NCBI RefSeq assembly: GCF_003664645.1
Contig: NZ_RCHC01000007.1
Location: forward strand, 124,001 to 188,000
Length of the DNA stretch: 64,000 nt
Reading direction: 5' to 3'
Source: Acinetobacter chengduensis
GTDB taxonomy: Bacteria; Pseudomonadota; Gammaproteobacteria; Pseudomonadales; Moraxellaceae
A model generated the notes under the pieces. That model was not told the origin of the DNA and searched no databases. It saw only the letters and a program-made list of their open reading frames with translations. The number at the start of each line of letters is the position of its first letter. Position 1 is the first letter of the stretch. The position numbers were made by a program, and so were the translations under genes. This document shows, in pieces, positions 19,436-28,288 of the stretch.

Positions 19436-20893
19436 TTATGCATTCGTTTCAGCAGGAACTTTTGGATAGCTTACGCCACCCATTTGCTCAGCAATACGAA
19501 GTACTTGGCAACTATAACCCACTTCGTTGTCATACCATACGTATGCAGTTAAGCGGTTACCAGCAGTAATTGTTGCTTGCGCATCAAATACACCTGCAGT
19601 ACGTGAACCGATAAAGTCAGAAGATACAACTTCAGTAGAGTTTGTATAACCGATTTGACCTTGAAGGTTAGAGTTAATTGAAACTTGGCGAAGGTATTCA
19701 TTTACTTCATCACGTTCAACTTCTTTATCCAAAGTCAGGTTCAAAATTGCAAGAGAAACGTTTGGTGTAGGTACACGTACAGAGTTACCAGTCAACTTAC
19801 CTTTAAGTGCAGGAAGCGCTTTCGCAACTGCTTTCGCAGCACCAGTTTCAGTGATAACCATGTTCAGTGTTGCAGCACGGCCACGACGGTCAGCTTTATG
19901 GTAGTTGTCAATTAAGTTCTGATCGTTTGTGAACGAGTGAACTGTTTCAACGTGACCGCCAAGAACTGTATATTTGTCATGTAACACTTTAAGTGTTGGT
20001 GTGATTGCGTTTGTTGTACAACTTGCAGCAGAGATGATTGTATCTTCATCAAGGATGTCTGCTTGGTTCACACCAAATACAACGTTCTTCATGTCACCTT
20101 TACCAGGTGCAGTTAGAATTACGCGAGCAGCGCCTGGGCATTGAAGGTGTTGTGCAAGACCTTCAGCATCACGCCATTTACCTGTGTTATCAATCACAAG
20201 TGCATTGTTAATGCCGTATGCAGTGTAATCAACTTCTGTTGGATTAGACGCATAAATCACTTTAATGAATTGACCATTTGCAATGATTGCTTCGTTTTCT
20301 TCATCTACAGAAATTGTGCCTGCAAATGGACCGTGAATAGAGTCACGACGAAGTAAAGAAGCTCGTTTTTCTAGGTCACCGTCAGATGATTTACGAACAA
20401 CGATTGCTTTTAGGTTAAGACCACGGCCTAAACCAGATTGACCAATCATTAAACGCGCAAGGATACGACCGATACGACCGAAACCGTAAAGAACTACATC
20501 TTTGTTTTCTACAGATGCAGCATTACCTTGTAATGATTTAACAGCATCAGCAACAAATGCGTCGATGTCGCCGCCTTTTTCTTTAAATTCAACAGCAAGT
20601 TTGCCCAAGTCGATTTCAGCAGTACCGATATTTTCAACTTTCGCCAAAGCTTCAAGAATTGGGAATGTGTTTACTACTGAAAGTTCAACGTCTAATACGC
20701 GAGTACGACGGTGAGCTTTAAGAATTTGAATCACTGAACGGTTAATTAAAGAACGACCGTATACTGTAGCTACGATGTTTTTTTCACGGTATAACTGACC
20801 CACTAGGGCAATCATACGTTCCGCAAGTTCTTCACGGTTTTTCCAGCGACCTTGGTGCTCTGCATGTAGGGCAACGATAGTGTCTTTGCTCAC
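19436..20893 (-). CDS. gap: Glyceraldehyde-3-phosphate dehydrogenase, long form
   Basis: This NAD(P)-dependent enzyme interconverts glyceraldehyde-3-phosphate and 1,3-bisphosphoglycerate. About 130 extra N-terminal residues precede the Rossmann motif GFGRIGR (137-143). The catalytic Cys is C292 in SAASCTTNAITP, and the C-terminal WYDNEVGYSCQV is canonical. The total of 485 residues compares with about 330 for ordinary GAPDH. This extended type is known from Acinetobacter and Pseudomonas, where glycolysis is incomplete and gluconeogenic flux matters. The start codon is GTG, supported by AGAGGA eight bases upstream. The gene is monocistronic with a clear terminator. Confidence 0.93.
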   Translation of the reverse strand: MSKDTIVALHAEHQGRWKNREELAERMIALVGQLYREKNIVATVYGRSLINRSVIQILKAHRRTRVLDVELSVVNTFPILEALAKVENIGTAEIDLGKLAVEFKEKGGDIDAFVADAVKSLQGNAASVENKDVVLYGFGRIGRILARLMIGQSGLGRGLNLKAIVVRKSSDGDLEKRASLLRRDSIHGPFAGTISVDEENEAIIANGQFIKVIYASNPTEVDYTAYGINNALVIDNTGKWRDAEGLAQHLQCPGAARVILTAPGKGDMKNVVFGVNQADILDEDTIISAASCTTNAITPTLKVLHDKYTVLGGHVETVHSFTNDQNLIDNYHKADRRGRAATLNMVITETGAAKAVAKALPALKGKLTGNSVRVPTPNVSLAILNLTLDKEVERDEVNEYLRQVSINSNLQGQIGYTNSTEVVSSDFIGSRTAGVFDAQATITAGNRLTAYVWYDNEVGYSCQVLRIAEQMGGVSYPKVPAETNA

Positions 20894-21163
20894 AGATACG
20901 TCCTCTAATTAATTGTAAATCGAAGCTTAAATTTCAAAACCCGACAATTGTAATGGAATTATCTAAAAGATAGAATCCAAAAGCTGATATTGGAGGCTTA
21001 TTTTCTTATATATTCACTATAAATTATAAAAATAGTTGTAATTATTTTTATGATTTTGTTTTAAAAGATTTTTAAAATGCATTTTAGTAGCCCTAAAATA
21101 CATTTTTATTTAATCGTTTCTTTATCAATCAGTGAATTAAGCTGTTTACAATTAAAGTCCTGA

Positions 21164-22924
21164 TCAATGCGAGTAATTTAACTCATAACTGGTTTTTTCA
21201 GCTTTTGACGCCACAGAAAAGTTAAGGTCAAAATTAATAGAAGCATTAAAGTCTTCTACATCAAAATCTGAATAGGTTTCGGGTAATCGTAATAAAATTG
21301 GCAACCGCGTAATGCCATTGTCTCCACATGGGAATGCGTAGTGGCGCTCATGTTCACTAAAGTTATGTAGGGTTTCAAACTCTAAAAACACTGAACATTT
21401 TGGATTTTGACGTGGTGCCTGCAAAACACTCATAAACATTTTGTGCTTCATCTGTTGCCCCAGCTTGTGTGCCTCAGCCAAATCACGCTCTGCTTGATTG
21501 CTCTTGGTCATTCTCTTGAAGAAAGAACCTTTATCCGCATTTTGTTGGCGTTTCAATTTATTAATATAGATTGTCAGTTCACGGTAATCCAGCAAGTGCT
21601 CTGTCATGGCAAAACGAATATCTTGCAATGGTTTCAGTGAGCGTTGATGCATGACTTCCCACTCATGTTGATTCAGAGGCACAAAAGTATCTTGTCGGCG
21701 TTTTTCTAATAACTTTAAATAGCCGACCATTTTATATTCAAATAACTGCACATGCTGATTAAACACCAATGCAGGTTGCTGTTTAAACTCACGATAATAG
21801 GCAAGTAATTCTGAATATAGGCGATGTACGCTTAAATATAAATAATCAAATTCTTCTATATGTGATAAATGCGATTTAATCGCCTCATACACAGGTTTAA
21901 AAAAATCAGCCGTTAATATATTTTCAAATTTTTTCAAATGCATTTGTGCAACAACATCTGCATTTTTAGCAACAAATTGAATTGGTTCAATCAGTAAAGG
22001 AATTAAAGACTTTTCGCACACTTCTTCTAATTGCAGCACAATATCCATCACATCAACATGAATTTGGCTTTGTACGGTCACCATACATTCAACTAAAGAT
22101 TTGAAGTGATCAATATATTCATTTTCTTCAGTGGCCTGCATATCCAACACAATGACATTTAAAAATGTTTGCGCTTCGATTGCCCCTTTTTCTTCGGTTA
22201 AGAAGCGTCGAATTGAATATGGGTTTTGCTCTACTTGCATCACAGGTGCCGTGACAAAAATATATTGTGAGGTTTTGACCAATTCAAAATGGCGGATTTT
22301 TTGTTGCTTGCTGAGATAATATCGGAAAATAGGGTGTTTCATAATTTCCGAATGGCGCTTCAATAACGGCTTAAACCAATAGCCTAATAATTGTTGCTTA
22401 ATAAACACTTCAATAATAAAGCATTTAATTTGTGATTCTGTCAGCTTACGGATGCCTTCTGGCGGTGTAATCACCATACGACGAATGACTTTGGCCGCAT
22501 TCAGTAAAAATGTACGGCGAATCATTAATTTTTCACGTTGCAACACAAAGTTTTCATCTACAGAAATTTGGTCAATTTGCTCGATGGCATTTTCCAAATA
22601 ATCGGCAATTTGTGTGCTGTCTTGAATAGATTTGAGGTCTTCTAAAGATTCACTCAGCGTTTTAGCAATATGTTGCATACGGTCATTGCTAAGACTGTGT
22701 TTTAAAATCGCAAGACTAGATGATGCTTTGTATTCAAAACCACCTGTTATACGGTTCCAATAGATTTCTTTGCTCTTTAAAATTTGATGATCAATTTCTT
22801 CACGCAACGCCATATCAGACTCATCCAGAATCTTATGTAGTCGAGCCTCCCAATCCACATCAAGGCTAGGCTCTAGCTGCAGTAATGCGGCGCGTATTTG
22901 GTATGGAATACTGCTATTTTGCAT
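21164..22924 (-). CDS. Large helical protein of unknown function
   Basis: I do not recognise a family. The 586 residues contain no signal peptide or membrane helix and are rich in Glu, Gln, Leu and Lys, pointing to a mainly helical cytoplasmic protein. Coiled-coil-like stretches occur near residues 90-130 and 440-500. The last 80 residues differ in character, with NPKCSVFLEFETLHNF and a run of beta-type sequence ending in SINFDLNFSV. GAGGGCTAGGAC precedes the ATG. It sits alone upstream of gap with its own leader region. Codon use looks like the neighbours, so it appears to be a resident gene. Confidence 0.75.
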   Translation of the reverse strand: MQNSSIPYQIRAALLQLEPSLDVDWEARLHKILDESDMALREEIDHQILKSKEIYWNRITGGFEYKASSSLAILKHSLSNDRMQHIAKTLSESLEDLKSIQDSTQIADYLENAIEQIDQISVDENFVLQREKLMIRRTFLLNAAKVIRRMVITPPEGIRKLTESQIKCFIIEVFIKQQLLGYWFKPLLKRHSEIMKHPIFRYYLSKQQKIRHFELVKTSQYIFVTAPVMQVEQNPYSIRRFLTEEKGAIEAQTFLNVIVLDMQATEENEYIDHFKSLVECMVTVQSQIHVDVMDIVLQLEEVCEKSLIPLLIEPIQFVAKNADVVAQMHLKKFENILTADFFKPVYEAIKSHLSHIEEFDYLYLSVHRLYSELLAYYREFKQQPALVFNQHVQLFEYKMVGYLKLLEKRRQDTFVPLNQHEWEVMHQRSLKPLQDIRFAMTEHLLDYRELTIYINKLKRQQNADKGSFFKRMTKSNQAERDLAEAHKLGQQMKHKMFMSVLQAPRQNPKCSVFLEFETLHNFSEHERHYAFPCGDNGITRLPILLRLPETYSDFDVEDFNASINFDLNFSVASKAEKTSYELNYSH

Positions 22925-23235
22925 GTCCTAGCCCTCAAATGTTATGAAATTTATCTAAGTTTAAAGCATTCGTCTTTTTATAAGCATAAATGTTAAACAG
23001 TTATCATTTTTTAATCAATAGCGTGATTCTGTCTTTGAGCGAAAAGATAAACGGTTTATCTGATTTTAAAAAATCATCGTATTTTCTAAGAGGAAGTGGT
23101 TCTCAAAATCTTTTATTTTTTAATTGAACAATTTTTATTGTCGCGATATCAATCAAAATGATGCTTTCATCTGTATTTATCATTTTTGATTAATATCGTT
23201 CGCTTTAAAGCAATCCTTTAACTCATTATAGATAT
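22925..23235. other. Gene-free region with two inverted repeats
   Basis: This region lies upstream of the 586-residue gene and downstream of the RarD-type permease gene. It holds a perfect palindrome GATAAAC-G-GTTTATC (23046-23060). It also holds a long-looped inverted repeat of 15-base arms with one mismatch (23144-23158 and 23184-23198). Either could be an operator or an untranslated-RNA structure. Confidence 0.6.
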
Positions 23236-24171
23236 TTATGAATCTAAACGCTTTTGCAGAGCATCGACATTTTTTTTCAACATGCTTTCTTTTTGCTTTT
23301 GTTTAAATAAATGTACTGTGCCTTCCAACATTAATAGCAATACAGCGCACCAAATTGGAATATAGGTGAACCATTCGTTGGCTTCAATACGCTCGCCTAA
23401 AGCCAAAGAGGCAAAAGCCAATAAAATTGGCTCTAAATAACTTAATAAACCAAAGATGACAAAAGGCAACATGCGACTAGCTAGAATATAACTACCTAAA
23501 CCAAATGCACTTAATATACCCAAACCAATGACTGCAAAAATTAAATGCGGAAATTGCGCAATCAAAGGAATACTGTCGCTATAGAAAAATCCTAAATAAA
23601 TGGCGACAGGAATAATGAGTAATAAATCCCACCAAAAACCGCCTAAATGATCTGTTTTATAAACACGTCGCAAAAAGAAATATAAGGGATAAGCTAGTGC
23701 AACATAAATGGTTTCCCAAGCAATACTCCCAATTCGCCATATTTCATGCCCTACTCCTAATACAGCTAGAATTACGGCGGCCCACTGCCAATAAGACAGT
23801 TTTTCTTTATATAAAATACATCCAACCAGCACCATCACTAAAGGCAATAAAAAATAACCCAAAGAAACTTGCAGGCCACGACCATTAATAGGACCCCATA
23901 AAAACAGCCATAACTGTGTGGTACATAATAAAGAACTGATGATCAGCCAAATCAAAATAGCAGGTTGTTGCACAATCCGTTTAAAAATTGCGCTGACATG
24001 TTTTAAATCACCTGAATACCACATAAACAGCGTTAAAAATGGCAATGTGGCCAACATACGCCAAGCAAAGGTTTGCTCACTATCTAAGGGCTGTAAAAAT
24101 TGAGTATAAAAATACAGTACACCAAAAGTAACTGAGGCCAAAACAGACAATGCAACGCCTTTATACATCAT
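23236..24171 (-). CDS. RarD/EamA-family permease
   Basis: This 311-residue protein has ten predicted transmembrane helices and belongs to the EamA drug/metabolite transporter superfamily. The RarD-type start (YKGVALSVLASVTFGVLYFYTQ), the RMLATLP segment after helix 1, and VSLGYFLLPLVMVLVG in helices 4-5 are characteristic. Family members move diverse metabolites; the substrate here is unknown. Two adjacent ATGs follow TGAGGTGA. It is downstream of the lipocalin gene but separated from it by a strong terminator, so it is probably its own unit. Confidence 0.83.
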   Translation of the reverse strand: MMYKGVALSVLASVTFGVLYFYTQFLQPLDSEQTFAWRMLATLPFLTLFMWYSGDLKHVSAIFKRIVQQPAILIWLIISSLLCTTQLWLFLWGPINGRGLQVSLGYFLLPLVMVLVGCILYKEKLSYWQWAAVILAVLGVGHEIWRIGSIAWETIYVALAYPLYFFLRRVYKTDHLGGFWWDLLLIIPVAIYLGFFYSDSIPLIAQFPHLIFAVIGLGILSAFGLGSYILASRMLPFVIFGLLSYLEPILLAFASLALGERIEANEWFTYIPIWCAVLLLMLEGTVHLFKQKQKESMLKKNVDALQKRLDS

Positions 24172-24250
24172 TCACCTCAAGTGACCTCTGGATTATGCAT
24201 ATTCAAATGAACAGCAAACAGTATCTATATAAGTGACTATTCTAGCAAAT

Positions 24251-24277
24251 AAAAAACCATGGCTAAGCATGGTTTTT
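24251..24277. terminator. Bidirectional terminator after lipocalin gene
   Basis: AAAAAACCATG / CATGGTTTTTT with a six-base loop lies just past the lipocalin stop codon. Confidence 0.9.
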
Positions 24278-24301
24278 TATCATTTGTTCTATAAGCTTAA
24301 A

Positions 24302-24895
24302 TTAATGTGGTGCTTTTTTGGTTTGCTTGGTATGAATGACATCACTCAAGTCATAGCCAAGGCCTTTGGCATAGTCTAAATATTCATTAATCACATGCTG
24401 ATCTGGATGTGGATCACGCGATAAAACCCATAAGAATTTTCGACGAGGTTCACCCACTAAAACTGTCTGATAATCTTCGTCTATTTTGAGTACCCAATAA
24501 TCGCCACGACCTACAGGTAACCAACGAACTGCATCAGGTAAAAAGCTCACTTTTAACTTACTGTTAAATGGTGCATTTTGCACAAATGCCTCACCCTGCG
24601 ATGAGTTAACTTTGCCATCTTTCATCACACAGCGGTTATCTACATTCACATTGCCATTTTCATTTAAGGTATATACCGCAGTCACATCACGATCACATTT
24701 GTTTTGAAAGACCATGGGCTTACGTGCCACTTCATACCATGTTCCTAAATAGCGATCGAGCTCAACTCGCTCCACAACAGCCAATGGTTTGGTTTGAGCA
24801 TAAGCCATAGTGACAGCGCCTAATCCCACCAGTACCGCACCACCTACAACAATTTTTGCCAATTTAAAGCCAGCTTTTGGGAGATGATTCACCAT
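24302..24895 (-). CDS. Blc-family lipocalin
   Basis: This is a 197-residue bacterial lipocalin that probably binds fatty acids or lysophospholipids. The first lipocalin block is visible as RYLGTWYEVAR (around residues 48-58). Further blocks are VYTLNENGNVNVDNRC and GDYWVLKIDEDYQTVLVGEP with the conserved YxW-like region and LWVLSRDP. The N-terminus (residues 14-34) is a hydrophobic signal or anchor, but it contains no lipobox Cys. Unlike E. coli Blc it is therefore either a soluble periplasmic protein or remains tethered. A terminator separates it from the next gene. Confidence 0.88.
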   Translation of the reverse strand: MVNHLPKAGFKLAKIVVGGAVLVGLGAVTMAYAQTKPLAVVERVELDRYLGTWYEVARKPMVFQNKCDRDVTAVYTLNENGNVNVDNRCVMKDGKVNSSQGEAFVQNAPFNSKLKVSFLPDAVRWLPVGRGDYWVLKIDEDYQTVLVGEPRRKFLWVLSRDPHPDQHVINEYLDYAKGLGYDLSDVIHTKQTKKAPH

Positions 24896-25042
24896 AAATA
24901 ATGTCCTACATTTTTATATAAATAGATTAATTTTGATTCAAAAACATATTTAAGCTCAAAGTTTCTCAATTACAATAACGTGTAAAATTCGACCATGTGT
25001 CTAAATTATGTAATGAACTCAATCTCCCTTAAAGCGACAAAA

Positions 25043-27064
25043 TCACTGCAATAATTGCGATTTTAGATGCAAAATTTCATCTCGCAGACGTGCCGCTTGT
25101 TCAAACTGAAGTTCTTTAGATGCTTTGAGCATTTCCTTTTCTAACTTAGCCAAATGTTTTGCCAATAATTTCGGATCTGACATTAAATACTGTTGATCTG
25201 CACTTAAGGCTTTTGCTTGGTCTGCGATTTGTACTTCTACCTCATCGTCTGTAAGTACTTCACCTGTATCAATTTCTTGTACGACTTTACGCACAGCACT
25301 ACGTGGTACAATGCCGTGAATTTGGTTAAATTCAATTTGTTTTGCGCGACGGCGGTCGGTTTCATCAATCGCTTTTTGCATTGAATCCGTAATTCTGTCG
25401 GCATATAAAATAGCCTTACCATTTAAATTACGTGCAGCACGACCAATAGTTTGAATGAGTGAACGTTCAGAACGTAAGAAGCCTTCTTTATCGGCATCTA
25501 AAATTGCCACCAGCGATACTTCTGGCATGTCCAAACCTTCACGCAATAAGTTAATACCGACGATAGCATCGTACACACCAGAACGTAGTTCATGAATGAT
25601 TTTGGTCCGTTCAACGGTATCAATATCCGAATGCAAATAGGCCACTTTCACACCATATTCTTTTAAATATGAAGTTAAATCTTCGGCCATTCGTTTGGTC
25701 AGCGTAGTGACTAACACACGTTCGTTTAATTCCCGACGATTATTAATTTCTGAGAGCACATCATCCACTTGTGTAAGCACAGGTCGAATTTCAATGGTTG
25801 GATCGACCAAACCTGTCGGTCTTACCACTTGCTCTACAATTTGCTCAGATTTTTCTAACTCATAACGTGCGGGTGTTGCACTCACATAAATAGTCGCAGG
25901 TACAATGCGTTCCCATTCTTCAAATTTCATTGGGCGGTTGTCCAAGGCACTTGGTAAACGAAAACCATAATTCACCAAGTTTTCTTTACGTGAACGATCG
26001 CCTTTATACATCGCGCCAATCTGTGGCACGGTCACATGCGATTCATCGATAATTAATAAAGCATCTTCTGGAATATAATCAAATAAAGTTGGTGGTGCTT
26101 CGCCACTTGGACGGCCCGATAAATGCCGTGAATAGTTTTCGATGCCATTGGTATAACCCAATTGTTGCATCATTTCTAAATCATAACGGGTGCGTTGTTC
26201 AATCCGCTGTGCTTCAAGCAATTTGTCATTAGCTCTGAAAAATCCCAAACGCTCGGTTAATTCTTCCCGAATCGTGTCTATGGCACGGCGCAAATTATCT
26301 TTTGGCGTCACGTAATGGCTTTTTGGGTAAATCGTGATACGCGGTACTTTACGTACCATTTTGCCTGTGATTGGATCAAACCAACGAATTGAATCCACTT
26401 CATCATCAAACAACTCCACACGAATCGCATATTGATCAGATTCAGCAGGGAAAATATCTAGAATTTCACCGCGAATTCGGTAAGTCCCTCGCAAAAACTC
26501 CAGCTCATTACGGGTATATTGCATTTCAACCAAACGACGAATCAGGTCATCACGATTAATTCGATCACCCTGCACAATATGCAATAACATGCTCATGTAG
26601 GCATTTGGATCACCTAAACCATATATTGCCGATACCGATGCGACAATAATTGCATCACGACGCTCTAAAAGTGCACGCGTTGCCGATAAACGCATTTGGT
26701 CAATATGATCATTAATTGAAGAATCTTTTTCTATAAATGTATCTGATGATGGCACATAGGCTTCTGGCTGATAGTAATCATAATAACTGACGAAATATTC
26801 CACAGCATTATGCGGAAAGAAAGACTTAAACTCACCATATAGTTGCGCGGCCAAAGTTTTGTTATGCGCCATAATAATGGTCGGTCGTTGCGTACGTGCA
26901 ATCACATTGGCCATGGTATAAGTTTTACCCGAACCGGTTACCCCCAATAGCAATTGATCATGCATACCCTGCTCTACGCCTTTCACCAATTTTTCAATGG
27001 CTTGTGGCTGATCACCAGCAGGTTCAAAGTTCGTAACTAATTCAAATGACAGAGCATCACTCAT
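25043..27064 (-). CDS. uvrB: Excinuclease ABC subunit B
   Basis: UvrB is the damage-verifying helicase-like subunit of nucleotide excision repair. Walker A is [11 protein letters not shown]. The beta-hairpin region [12 protein letters not shown] is present, motif II reads IIDESHV and motif VI is QTIGRAARN. The C-terminal UVR domain ([23 protein letters not shown]) binds UvrC. The length of 673 equals E. coli UvrB. It is monocistronic and divergent from a macrodomain-like gene. I saw no obvious LexA-type or UmuDAb-type operator in front of it. Confidence 0.97.
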   Translation of the reverse strand: MSDALSFELVTNFEPAGDQPQAIEKLVKGVEQGMHDQLLLGVTGSGKTYTMANVIARTQRPTIIMAHNKTLAAQLYGEFKSFFPHNAVEYFVSYYDYYQPEAYVPSSDTFIEKDSSINDHIDQMRLSATRALLERRDAIIVASVSAIYGLGDPNAYMSMLLHIVQGDRINRDDLIRRLVEMQYTRNELEFLRGTYRIRGEILDIFPAESDQYAIRVELFDDEVDSIRWFDPITGKMVRKVPRITIYPKSHYVTPKDNLRRAIDTIREELTERLGFFRANDKLLEAQRIEQRTRYDLEMMQQLGYTNGIENYSRHLSGRPSGEAPPTLFDYIPEDALLIIDESHVTVPQIGAMYKGDRSRKENLVNYGFRLPSALDNRPMKFEEWERIVPATIYVSATPARYELEKSEQIVEQVVRPTGLVDPTIEIRPVLTQVDDVLSEINNRRELNERVLVTTLTKRMAEDLTSYLKEYGVKVAYLHSDIDTVERTKIIHELRSGVYDAIVGINLLREGLDMPEVSLVAILDADKEGFLRSERSLIQTIGRAARNLNGKAILYADRITDSMQKAIDETDRRRAKQIEFNQIHGIVPRSAVRKVVQEIDTGEVLTDDEVEVQIADQAKALSADQQYLMSDPKLLAKHLAKLEKEMLKASKELQFEQAARLRDEILHLKSQLLQ

Positions 27065-27382
27065 AGGCTTTGGCTTATTCTTTAACTTAACATCACTATC
27101 AATTATGAGGGCTAATGTAATCGATACAACCTAAACTTGTAAAAACTTCACCTCTATGTTGAATGGTCATTGTCAGTCACTTCAAACATACACAACGATC
27201 AATGATCGTGTGAAATCAAGGACCAGCCCTTCAACCACTCAATTTAGCAAAGCAAAATTCAATCCTTTTAATCAATAAATGCATCAAAATGTCTATAAAT
27301 CAGAAAAATAACCTGTTCATGACTTGACCAAGTCATCAAGCAATTGCACCATGAGATGAAACCACAGCATAAGTGAATACGC
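27065..27382. other. Divergent region with two perfect palindromes
   Basis: ACGATCA-A-TGATCGT (27195-27209) and ATGACTT-GACC-AAGTCAT (27319-27336) are both perfect. The second lies 46 bp before the macrodomain-like gene and is well placed for an operator. No RNA gene or additional ORF is evident. Confidence 0.6.
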
Positions 27383-28162
27383 ATGACTTACCATTACCAT
27401 GACGAAAGTATCGTGAAATCTTTAGCAGAAGATACCATCTTCGTATTTGGCAGTAATTTAGCAGGTCAACATGCTGGTGGTGCCGCACGAACAGCACAAC
27501 AATATTTTGGTGCACTCAAAGGTGTTGGACGTGGTTGGTCAGGGCAAAGTTTTGCTATTCCAACCATGAATGAACATCTTCAACAAATGCCACTTTCACA
27601 AATTCAACACTATGTTGATGATTTTAAGATCTACACCAAAAATCACCCAAAACAAAAATACTTTTTAACTTCTATAGGCTGTGGTGTTGCGGGCTATACA
27701 GTTGAAGAAATCGCACCAATGTTTAAAGGCATTTCACATAACGTAATTTTTCCTGTGTCGTTTCGTCCTTTTGTAGAACGCCCACTGCCTAAACTCACTA
27801 AAAAACTATTGCATACCATCTTCCGTGATTCTGTTATTTTTGCTCCTGTGAGTGATGAATTAATTGATGTTTTAGCACTTACAGACAATGAGAAAAGTTT
27901 AGCCAGAATTTTGCTCAATACACAAATGTATCCAACTGACAGTAATGGACGTGATCGTGTATTTGAAATTGCGGATATTTTGCATAACTTAAATGGCAAA
28001 ATTTTCGAATTTCAAAGTAATTCTGAAGGCCCTATGATTTTTGGAGGCGTCATTTTGTCTTTATTAGAACTGTATAATATTAATGAAAAAGACTTTGCCG
28101 ACATTTGGCTGGGGCAACGCGAAATTATGCCTCCAAAGCCCGCCCATAAAGCAAAAAAATAG
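27383..28162 (+). CDS. Macrodomain-like protein with C-terminal helical region
   Basis: This 259-residue cytoplasmic protein has an N-terminal half (about 1-130) reading TIFVFGSNLAGQHAGGAART, then SFAIPTMN, then FLTSIGCGVAGYTVEEIAPMF. That pattern is shared by a widespread bacterial and phage family that resembles nucleotide- or ADP-ribose-binding macrodomains. The C-terminal 120 residues are helical and have no recognised motif. It is divergent from uvrB, followed by a good terminator and then by the diguanylate cyclase gene. Binding of an ADP-ribose-type ligand is plausible but unproven. Confidence 0.72.
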   Translation: MTYHYHDESIVKSLAEDTIFVFGSNLAGQHAGGAARTAQQYFGALKGVGRGWSGQSFAIPTMNEHLQQMPLSQIQHYVDDFKIYTKNHPKQKYFLTSIGCGVAGYTVEEIAPMFKGISHNVIFPVSFRPFVERPLPKLTKKLLHTIFRDSVIFAPVSDELIDVLALTDNEKSLARILLNTQMYPTDSNGRDRVFEIADILHNLNGKIFEFQSNSEGPMIFGGVILSLLELYNINEKDFADIWLGQREIMPPKPAHKAKK

Positions 28163-28166
28163 ATCG

Positions 28167-28196
28167 AAAAAAGCCAATCTTAATGATTGGCTTTTT
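28167..28196 (+). terminator. Intrinsic terminator
   Basis: AAAAAAGCCAATC / GATTGGCTTTTT with a five-base loop follows the macrodomain-like gene. Confidence 0.9.
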
Positions 28197-28288
28197 ATTA
28201 ATTTTCGGTTATTTTTGTGACTTAAAGCACACTTTACAATAATACCTTTCAAGCTTAAGCCTGAAGTTAATCCTCTCTCGAGCTCATC

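Noticed and set aside
25043..27382. LexA-type SOS box upstream of uvrB
   Set aside because: No CTGT-N8-ACAG-like site was found; the palindromes present do not match.
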